In this document: positions 22,983-29,479 of the stretch, piece by piece | Numbering within the stretch: position 1 is the first letter of the stretch | How the letters are laid out: each line of letters starts with the position of its first letter | DNA from: Collinsella sp. | GTDB taxonomy: Bacteria > Actinomycetota > Coriobacteriia > Coriobacteriales > Coriobacteriaceae | Reading direction: 5' to 3' | Length of the DNA: 31,369 bases | Assembly: GCA_019414515.1 (NCBI GenBank) | Contig: DXLX01000039.1 | Coordinates: forward strand, 1-31,369 | Position numbers and translations under genes: made by a program | Notes under the pieces: model-generated | Told to the model about the DNA's origin: nothing | The model's input: the letters and a program-made list of their open reading frames with translations, nothing else | The model's database searches: none

Positions 22983-23765
22983 ATGGCCGAACCCACGCTT
23001 TTGCCTGAGCGGCTCCAGTACCGCCCGACCAAGATCGAGCTCGACGAGAGCATCGAGAAGGCCAAGGCGACCCTTCTTAAGAAGATCAAGCGCTCGGTGT
23101 ACGTCTACCGTGTTGACTGCGGCGGCTGCAACGGCTGCGAGATCGAGATCTTCGGTTCCATCACGCCCGTCTTCGACGTCGAGCGCTTTGGCATCAAGGT
23201 CGTGCCCTCGCCCCGTCACGCCGATGTGCTGCTGTACACCGGCGCCGTAACGCGTGCCATGCGCATGCCGGCCCTGCGCGCCTTTGAGGCCGCACCCGAT
23301 CCCAAGATCGTGGTGTCCTATGGCGCGTGCGGCTGCACCGGCGGCATCTTCTACGACAACTACTGCGTCTGGGGTGGCACGGACAAGATCTTGCCGGTCG
23401 ATGTCTATATCCCCGGCTGCCCGCCCAGTCCCGCGCAGACCATCTACGGCTTTGCCATGGCACTTGGCCTGCTGGACCAAAAGCTCCATGCCGAGACCAC
23501 GGTGGAGGCCGCCGACGAGCAGGCCGATATCCTGCACCCCGGCGTGCCGTACAAGCTGCGCGTTGCCATCGAGCGCGAGGCTCGCGCCATGAGCGGCTAC
23601 CGTTACGGCCGCGACTTGGCCAACGAGTTTATGGATACGCTCGAGGGCGCGCCCAAGGGCGATATCCGCGGTGCCATGGCGCTGCTCATCGACAAGCAGG
23701 ATGATCCTCGCCGCGTTGAGGTGTACTCGGCGTTACAGGATCTGGTACTGGCCGGAGGTCGCTAG
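22983..23765 (+). CDS. hyfI: NiFe hydrogenase-4 small subunit HyfI (NuoB-like)
   Basis: A 260-residue small subunit (HycG/HyfI about 255). It holds the proximal [4Fe-4S] cluster that feeds electrons to the NiFe site: 'VDCGGCNGCEIEIFG' (C46, C49, C52), 'YGACGCTGGIF' and 'IPGCPPSPAQTI'. The block 'ERFGIKVVPSPRHADVLLYTG' is also characteristic. AAGGAGGAG overlaps the end of hyfH, and hycH follows immediately at 23766. Confidence 0.95.
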   Translation: MAEPTLLPERLQYRPTKIELDESIEKAKATLLKKIKRSVYVYRVDCGGCNGCEIEIFGSITPVFDVERFGIKVVPSPRHADVLLYTGAVTRAMRMPALRAFEAAPDPKIVVSYGACGCTGGIFYDNYCVWGGTDKILPVDVYIPGCPPSPAQTIYGFAMALGLLDQKLHAETTVEAADEQADILHPGVPYKLRVAIEREARAMSGYRYGRDLANEFMDTLEGAPKGDIRGAMALLIDKQDDPRRVEVYSALQDLVLAGGR

Positions 23766-24347
23766 ATGGAGCTCACGGACCGCTCTGGTTACTTTGCGGG
23801 CCCCGGCATGCTCGGCGGCTCTTTTGGCGATGCCTCGCGCGCAAGCGACGAGGCCGCCGAGGGCGTCGCCGACCCCTGCCTGGGCCATACGCCCGACCAG
23901 GTGGTCTTCTATGAGCTCACGCGTAAGTTTGTGGAGACCGAGGAAGACGTTCCCCAGGAGGCCTGCGACGTGCTGTACTACACGCTCGCCGTGGGCCACC
24001 ACACCGGCGTGCTCGACTGCTTTGAGCCGCGCCTGTCGGTGCCGGTGAACGTGTTCTATACGCTTATCGACGCGCTGCCGGAGGGGGAGGCCAAGACCAA
24101 GTTCGAGGCCATCCGCTCCTTTGGCGAGTGCCAGCTCGACAAGGCGGCGGTGCCGTCGCTGCTCGAGGCCTGTGACACGCTGCTCGACGATCGCGGTTTT
24201 CGCGGTTCGGCCAAGGCCGGCATCTCGGTGTTCGATGACGACTTTGGCCTGCATGCCCAGCAGGTTGCGTTCTTAATGAAGTTTCGCGATCTGGTTGAGC
24301 GCGTGCGCGATGTGTCGGGCGTGTATCTGACGGGGAGGTTGCAGTAA
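23766..24347 (+). CDS. hycH: Formate hydrogenlyase maturation protein HycH/HyfJ
   Basis: A 193-residue protein of the HycH family, whose members are needed for assembly of the large subunit in formate hydrogenlyase; the exact mechanism is unknown. Recognisable blocks: 'DQVVFYELTRKFVETEEDVPQEACDVLYYTLAVGHHTGVLDCF' and, near the end, 'VSGVYLTGRLQ'. Unlike E. coli HycH (about 136 residues) it carries a roughly 35-residue N-terminal extension and an extra central segment. It starts directly after hyfI and overlaps the protease gene by one base (TAATG). Confidence 0.88.
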   Translation: MELTDRSGYFAGPGMLGGSFGDASRASDEAAEGVADPCLGHTPDQVVFYELTRKFVETEEDVPQEACDVLYYTLAVGHHTGVLDCFEPRLSVPVNVFYTLIDALPEGEAKTKFEAIRSFGECQLDKAAVPSLLEACDTLLDDRGFRGSAKAGISVFDDDFGLHAQQVAFLMKFRDLVERVRDVSGVYLTGRLQ

Positions 24348-24850
24348 TGGGTCGCGTTGTGGATGGCCGTGTGAACGACGCCCCGTTTGCGGGCATTGTG
24401 CTCACGGCGGGAAGCGTGCTGCGCGCCGACGATGCCGCTGGCCCCGTGCTCTCCAAAAAGATGGAGGACACGCCCATCGCCGGTTGGTACACCATCGACG
24501 GTGGTCAGACGCCCGAGGACGACATCATCGAGGTCAAGCGCGAGCGTCCGCCGCGCCTAGTGTTGGTCGATGCCGCCGACATGGCGCTGCCCGTCGGTGC
24601 CATCCGCCTGCTCGATAAGACCGACGTCGCGCGCAAGTCGATGTTCACCACGCATTCGCTTCCCTTGTCGATTCTGATCGAAGAGATTGAGCAATCGTGC
24701 GAAGATATCGTCTTCATAGGGATTCAGCCGGGCGACACGGAGTTCTACAACCCCATGTCCCCGGAAGTCTTTGACGCCGTCGACGCCGTGTACGACGCCG
24801 TGGCCGCCAACGACTTTTCCCACTTTGTCCGCTTGGGACAAGAGCAATAG
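24347..24850 (+). CDS. hycI: Hydrogenase maturation endopeptidase HycI-like
   Basis: A 167-residue Ni-dependent endopeptidase that trims the C-terminal tail of the NiFe large subunit after metal insertion. It matches HycI along its length: 'LRADDAAGPVLSKKM' (Asp29 equivalent to a Ni-binding Asp), 'DGGQTPEDDI', 'PRLVLVDAADMALPVGAIRLLD', 'TTHSLPLSILI' (His) and 'FIGIQPGDTEFYNPMSPEV'. The usual G-N before the first Asp is changed (AGSVLRADD). Its predicted substrate, HyfG with a 44-residue tail, is in the same operon. GGGGAGG at 24332-24338 is the ribosome site. Confidence 0.93.
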   Translation: MGRVVDGRVNDAPFAGIVLTAGSVLRADDAAGPVLSKKMEDTPIAGWYTIDGGQTPEDDIIEVKRERPPRLVLVDAADMALPVGAIRLLDKTDVARKSMFTTHSLPLSILIEEIEQSCEDIVFIGIQPGDTEFYNPMSPEVFDAVDAVYDAVAANDFSHFVRLGQEQ

Positions 24851-24889
24851 GTGCGCTTGTCCCTGCTGATTAGGAAAGAAGTGATTGAC

Positions 24890-25729
24890 ATGGCAGATTC
24901 CAAGGCAGAATATCCCGCTCCCGATTGCCTGGCGCCCGCCGCGATCGAGGCCAAGACCGAGGTCGCCGGCGTGACCAAGGCCAACCTGCCGGTCGCAAAG
25001 GCCTTTCTGTTGGCAATGTTCGCCGGTGCGTTTATTGCCTTCGGTGGCCTGTTCTTTACCGTGTTCTTGAGCGACAGCACGCTGGGCTGGGGTGCCCAGC
25101 GCGTCGTGGGCGGTCTGTGCTTTTGCCTGGGCCTGGTGCTGGTACTGGTGTGCGGCGCCGAGCTGTTTACCGGTAATTCGCTTATGGTCTGCGCGCTCAA
25201 GAGCAAAAAGATCACCCTGGCTCAGATGCTCAAGGCATGGGTCGTCGTGTGGGTCGGCAATTTTGTCGGTGCCCTGTTCATCGTCTTTTTGGTGTATATG
25301 GCCGGCATTTACAAGCTCAACGGCGAGGCGGTCGCCAATTCCATGGTGAGCGTCGCCGCCGGCAAGGTGACGATCGACTGGGTGACGATCTTCTTCCGTG
25401 GCATCCTGTGCAACATCTTTGTGTGCCTGGCCGTGTGGATCGGTACCGCCGGCAAGACCGTGGTCGATAAGGTTGTGGGCATTCTGCTGCCCATCGCCGC
25501 TTTTGTGGCCTGCGGTTTTGAGCACTGCGTCGCCAACATGTACTTTTTGCCCATGGGTGCCGTGATGCACGCGTTCGGCTATGGTGCCGACGTCGCCGGC
25601 GCCGATGCACTCAACGCTGCGGGCATTGCGTTTAACTTGTCCGCTGCCACGCTGGGCAACATCGTGGGCGGCGCGGTTCTGATCGCGCTCGGCTACTGGT
25701 TTATCTACGCTAAGAAGTCCGAGGCGTAA
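24890..25729 (+). CDS. focA: Formate channel FocA (formate/nitrite transporter family)
   Basis: A 279-residue FNT-family membrane protein with six hydrophobic segments, forming a pentameric formate channel. Motifs: 'LLAMFAGAFIAFGGLFFTVF' (TM1), 'CGAELFTGNSLM' (the FNT omega-loop region), 'WVGNFVGALFIVFLVY', 'GILCNIFVCLAVWIG' and 'FVACGFEHCVANMYFLPMG', which holds the pore His. Placement at the end of the hydrogenlyase operon suggests formate uptake to feed FdhF. ATG 24890 follows GGAAAGAAG; GTG 24851 in frame is less likely. A terminator follows. Confidence 0.94.
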   Translation: MADSKAEYPAPDCLAPAAIEAKTEVAGVTKANLPVAKAFLLAMFAGAFIAFGGLFFTVFLSDSTLGWGAQRVVGGLCFCLGLVLVLVCGAELFTGNSLMVCALKSKKITLAQMLKAWVVVWVGNFVGALFIVFLVYMAGIYKLNGEAVANSMVSVAAGKVTIDWVTIFFRGILCNIFVCLAVWIGTAGKTVVDKVVGILLPIAAFVACGFEHCVANMYFLPMGAVMHAFGYGADVAGADALNAAGIAFNLSAATLGNIVGGAVLIALGYWFIYAKKSEA

Positions 25730-25751
25730 GGTACCGTCTGTTTGACGTTGG

Positions 25752-25786
25752 GCCTCCCGCGGGGCGTTGCCGTGCGGGAGGCTATT
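25752..25786 (+). terminator. Terminator after focA
   Basis: Perfect 9-bp stem GCCTCCCGC (25752-25760)/GCGGGAGGC (25774-25782) with a 13-nt loop, then TATTTGGG. It lies 22 nt after the focA stop and marks the probable 3' end of the main operon. The U-run is imperfect. Confidence 0.72.
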
Positions 25787-25851
25787 TGGGTCTGGGGCTC
25801 GTTGTCGGGCTGTTGGCCTGTTGTGTTTGGCTGATGAAAGGGGTAATCGAG

Positions 25852-27969
25852 ATGGCATCTGCTGTGAAGCGTGACGGTCGCGCCGTGGTGACCACATGCG
25901 GGGGATGCTATGCCGATTGCGCCTTTGCGGCACGCGTTGAGGACGGTCGTGTGGTGGCTGAGTTGCCGGTTGTGGGGCATCCGTGCGCGGCGCGTGCCCT
26001 GTGCGCCCGCGGGCGCCATCGCCTGGCAATGCCGTTTGACGAGCGCGACCGCATTGTGCACCCCATGCGACGCCGCCGGGATGGCTCGGGGTTCGATGCG
26101 ATTACCTGGGACGAGGCGTTTGCTCAGATTGCCGAGCGCCTTTTGGGGATTGTTGACGGGCATGGTCCGCGCGCGCTGGGCATGACGCTCGGCGTTCCCT
26201 CGTTCGACCGCTACTGGGCGTATCGCTTTATGCATGCGTTGGGCTCGCCCAACGTGTACGGTGCCGATGGCGCCTGCGAGGTAAGCCGACTTACCGGTTG
26301 GGAGCACAGCCTGGGCTATAGCCCCGCCTCCGACCTGGCACATACCGACTGCATCATGTACCTGGGGCGTTCCATCGTCGATTCATCGACGATGGGGGCC
26401 GTCGATGCGCTCAACGATGCGCGCCGGCGCGGGGCGAAGATTATCGTGGTCGACCCCCGGCGCAGCGGCTCCGCCGCGCTTGCCGACCGCTGGCTGCGCG
26501 TGCGCCCGGGCTGCGATTTGGCACTACTGCTGGGCATCGCCCACGTGCTGATTGCCGAGGACTTGTACGACCACGAGTTCGTTGCCCGCTATACCACGGG
26601 TTTTGACGAGCTGGCGCAGGCGGCCCGTCCTTGGACGCCCGAGTGGGCCGAGTCGATGTGCGACGTGCCGGCCGCAGAGATTGTCGCCACGGCGCGCGAT
26701 CTCGCTGCCGCCGCGCCTGCCGCTGTGGTGGATGCGGGCTTTCATGGTGGCATCGGTATCGCGTATGCCAATAGCACCCAGACCGCGCGCGCTATCTGCT
26801 TGGTCGATGTGCTGCTGGGCTGCATCGGGCATGCGGGCGGCGCGCTCAATCCGCCCACGCCGCTTGTGTTGGGCGACCTCGATCCCACGCGCTTTGCGAC
26901 GCCGCCGGTGCCGCGTGGGCCCAAGCTGGGGTCCGAGCGCTATCCGCTCGTCGATCCCGAGCGCGGCCTGTGCACGACCATCGGTCAGTCGATTCTTGCC
27001 GGCGATTTGCGTGGGCTCATCGTCTATGCCAGTAACCCTGGTGCGGGCTATGGCAATGCACAGGCTTGGTTGAGTATTTTGCAGCGGCTCGACTTGCTTG
27101 TGACGATTGATATTCGCTGGTCCGAGACGGCACGTGCTTCTGACTTCGTGCTGCCCGACGTGACGTATCTGGAGGCCGACCGCGGCGTGGGAACGGTGGC
27201 GGGCGTCAACGATGCGCGCGTGTTCTACCGCAACGCCGTGCTGCCCGTGCAGCATGACGACACACGTCCCGGTCGGGAGATTTTTGCCGGTCTGGCGCAG
27301 GCGTGTGGCGCGGGCGAGTACTTCCAGTTTACGTCCGACGATCTAGCGGCTGCCCAGGTGGCGTCGTTTGGGATCAATCTGGACGAGCTCAAGGAGCGCG
27401 GCTGGGCCGACACGGGTGTTGCGTTGCCGTCGCGTACAGGCGAGCCGGTGATTCCCTTGGATGGCGGCAAAATTGCGCTGGCAAGCGACGTGTGGGAACG
27501 AGCCGGTCTGGGACGCGTGCCAGGCTGGATTGCGCCGATGGTGGAGCCCGGCCCGGGGATGTTTCGCCTCATTAGCGGCAACCGTCCCTTTGAGTCGCAT
27601 ACTTCGCGCAGGCTCGCGGCCCAAGGTGCCGCTGAGGCTGGATCGGACCTGGATGCCGTGCAGATGAATGCCGATGCCGCTGCGCACATGGGCATCGCCG
27701 ATGGCGAGGTCGTCGAACTTGTGAGCGATTTGGGCCGCGACCGCGTGCGCGTGGAGACGACGCCGTATCTGCATCCGGCGTGCATCTTCACCTCGGCCGC
27801 CCCCGGCGGGCGTTCGTTTGGCGCCGATGCCGGTGGCGCTCAAGCCTTGGGCGTGGGCCCACTCGACCATACGCCGCTGCGCTGGGACCCGTTGACGGGT
27901 GCCGCGCTCACCCAGGAAAACGCCGTTCGCGTGGAAAAGATCGCGGCGCGCGAGGATAATAACGAGTAA
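25852..27969 (+). CDS. Molybdopterin oxidoreductase, PhsA/PsrA-like, Cys-type
   Basis: A 705-residue protein of the DMSO-reductase superfamily. The N-terminal [4Fe-4S] motif is C16-x2-C19-x3-C23-x27-C51. The metal ligand position holds Cys142 ('GADGACEVSRLTG'), where FdhF in this window has Sec140. Other blocks: 'YLGRSIVDSSTMGA', 'KIIVVDPRRSGSAALAD', 'RPGCDLALLLGIAHVL' and 'ISGNRPFESHTSRRLA' near the C-terminal MGD domain. Similarity is strongest with thiosulfate/polysulfide reductase-type catalytic subunits, but there is no Tat signal and no partner ferredoxin or membrane subunit next to it, so substrate and electron partner are open. Start ATG 25852 follows GAAAGGGG; the earlier in-frame codons at 25786 are in the spacer. 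It could form a separate unit with selA-selB. Confidence 0.85.
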   Translation: MASAVKRDGRAVVTTCGGCYADCAFAARVEDGRVVAELPVVGHPCAARALCARGRHRLAMPFDERDRIVHPMRRRRDGSGFDAITWDEAFAQIAERLLGIVDGHGPRALGMTLGVPSFDRYWAYRFMHALGSPNVYGADGACEVSRLTGWEHSLGYSPASDLAHTDCIMYLGRSIVDSSTMGAVDALNDARRRGAKIIVVDPRRSGSAALADRWLRVRPGCDLALLLGIAHVLIAEDLYDHEFVARYTTGFDELAQAARPWTPEWAESMCDVPAAEIVATARDLAAAAPAAVVDAGFHGGIGIAYANSTQTARAICLVDVLLGCIGHAGGALNPPTPLVLGDLDPTRFATPPVPRGPKLGSERYPLVDPERGLCTTIGQSILAGDLRGLIVYASNPGAGYGNAQAWLSILQRLDLLVTIDIRWSETARASDFVLPDVTYLEADRGVGTVAGVNDARVFYRNAVLPVQHDDTRPGREIFAGLAQACGAGEYFQFTSDDLAAAQVASFGINLDELKERGWADTGVALPSRTGEPVIPLDGGKIALASDVWERAGLGRVPGWIAPMVEPGPGMFRLISGNRPFESHTSRRLAAQGAAEAGSDLDAVQMNADAAAHMGIADGEVVELVSDLGRDRVRVETTPYLHPACIFTSAAPGGRSFGADAGGAQALGVGPLDHTPLRWDPLTGAALTQENAVRVEKIAAREDNNE

Positions 27970-28021
27970 TTGACTCAGCTGATGCATTAGACTGATCCAC
28001 GTTTCTTTTGAAAGGCCGTAC

Positions 28022-29479
28022 ATGAGCGATAGCCAGAACATGTCCGATGAGGTACGCGCCCGCCTGCGCGCCATTCCTTCCGTCAACGAGCTGCTTGCCG
28101 AGTGGCCGGTCGTGAAGGCGGCGGGGGAGACCTGCGACGCGGTGGTGCATGCCGCCGTGACGGCCGGGCTCGACGAGGAGCGCGCAGCCATTCGCGCCGG
28201 TGCTGCCCCGCGCTCTAAGCGCGACCTTGCCTCGGCCATCGAGTGGCGTGCGCACCGCTCCGCGTTGCCGAGCCTGCGCCCTGCCGTCAACGCCACGGGT
28301 GTGGTCATCCATACCAACTTGGGCCGCGCCCCGCTCGCGGAGTCGGCGGCAAAGGCCGTGGCCGAGGTCGCGCGCGGCTACAGCACGCTCGAGTACAGCG
28401 TCGACACCTGCTCGCGAGGGTCGCGCAAGGAGCATGCCGCGCAGCTCATCCGCTCACTCACCGGTGCCGAGGACGCGCTCGTGGTCAACAACAACGCCGC
28501 CGCGGTGCTGCTGGTGCTGGCGACCCATGCCGCGGGCAAAGAGGTTATCGTCAGCCGCGGCGAGCTTGTCGAGATCGGCGGCAGCTTCCGCATCCCCGAT
28601 GTCATGGCGGCTTCGGGCGCCAAACTCGTCGAGGTCGGCGCCACCAACCGCACGCACCTGGCTGATTATGAGCAAGCCATCACGCCCGATACGGCGATGA
28701 TCCTCAAGGTCCATCCTTCCAACTATCGCATCGAGGGCTTTCACGAGGAAGTGGGCTCTCGGGAGCTTGCCGCCCTGGCCCACAAGCATGGTCTGCTGTT
28801 CTACGAGGACCAGGGTTCGGGCGCGCTGTTGCCCGACGACATCTTGGTGCGCGGCGGCGAAGAAACCACGCCGGCTTCGGTTTCGGCAGGGCTCGATTTG
28901 GTGTCGTGCTCGGGCGATAAGCTGCTCGGTGCCGCACAGGCGGGCATTATCATGGGCCGTCGCGATCTGGTCCAGGCCTGCGGGTCGCATCCGCTTATGC
29001 GTGCCCTACGCCCGGGCAAGCTCGCACTGGCGGCGCTCGAGGCTACACTGCGCATCTACATGGACGGTGCCGACGTGGCCCATCGTGATATTCCGGTGCT
29101 CAGTATGCTTACGATGCCACAGGCCCATTTGGAACGACGTGCCCGCAAGCTGCGCGAGCTGATTGTGGCGGGTCTCGATAAGGCTGGCTGCCCGTGTGCC
29201 GTGCAGGTGGAAATCGTCGAGGAATCGTCGACCCCCGGTGGCGGCTCGCTGCCTACCGTGGAGCTGCCCACGATGTGCGTTGCCGTGCGTCTTGTTGACG
29301 AGCGCCTGACGGTCGACGCGCTCAAGCGCTCGCTTGTCCAGGACTTCGACACGCCGGTCGTCACGCGAACCTCGCACGATCGCATTTTGTTTGACGTCCG
29401 TACGCTTGTGGGCGACCGCGATATCGAGACGGCGGCGTCGACGCTCGTCGCGTGCGTTAAGAAGGCGGTTGCTCGATGA
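28022..29479 (+). CDS. selA: L-seryl-tRNA(Sec) selenium transferase SelA
   Basis: A 485-residue PLP enzyme that converts Ser-tRNA-Sec to Sec-tRNA-Sec using selenophosphate. Typical features: 'IPSVNELL' in the N-terminal tRNA-binding domain, 'RPAVNATGVVIHTNLGRAPL', 'YSTLEYSV', 'ALVVNNNAAAVLLVL', 'EIGGSFRIPDVM' and the PLP-binding Lys300 in 'SCSGDKLLGAAQAGIIMG'. AAAGG lies seven bases before ATG 28022. A TTGACT at 27970-27975 just after the previous stop could be a -35 box, but no good -10 matches it. The stop overlaps the selB start (ATGA), so both are translationally coupled. Confidence 0.96.
   Translation: MSDSQNMSDEVRARLRAIPSVNELLAEWPVVKAAGETCDAVVHAAVTAGLDEERAAIRAGAAPRSKRDLASAIEWRAHRSALPSLRPAVNATGVVIHTNLGRAPLAESAAKAVAEVARGYSTLEYSVDTCSRGSRKEHAAQLIRSLTGAEDALVVNNNAAAVLLVLATHAAGKEVIVSRGELVEIGGSFRIPDVMAASGAKLVEVGATNRTHLADYEQAITPDTAMILKVHPSNYRIEGFHEEVGSRELAALAHKHGLLFYEDQGSGALLPDDILVRGGEETTPASVSAGLDLVSCSGDKLLGAAQAGIIMGRRDLVQACGSHPLMRALRPGKLALAALEATLRIYMDGADVAHRDIPVLSMLTMPQAHLERRARKLRELIVAGLDKAGCPCAVQVEIVEESSTPGGGSLPTVELPTMCVAVRLVDERLTVDALKRSLVQDFDTPVVTRTSHDRILFDVRTLVGDRDIETAASTLVACVKKAVAR

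Noticed and set aside
27970..27998. Promoter for selA (TTGACT at 27970)
   Set aside because: No acceptable -10 box lies 16-18 bp downstream (TGATCC only), so it is mentioned with selA but not listed.
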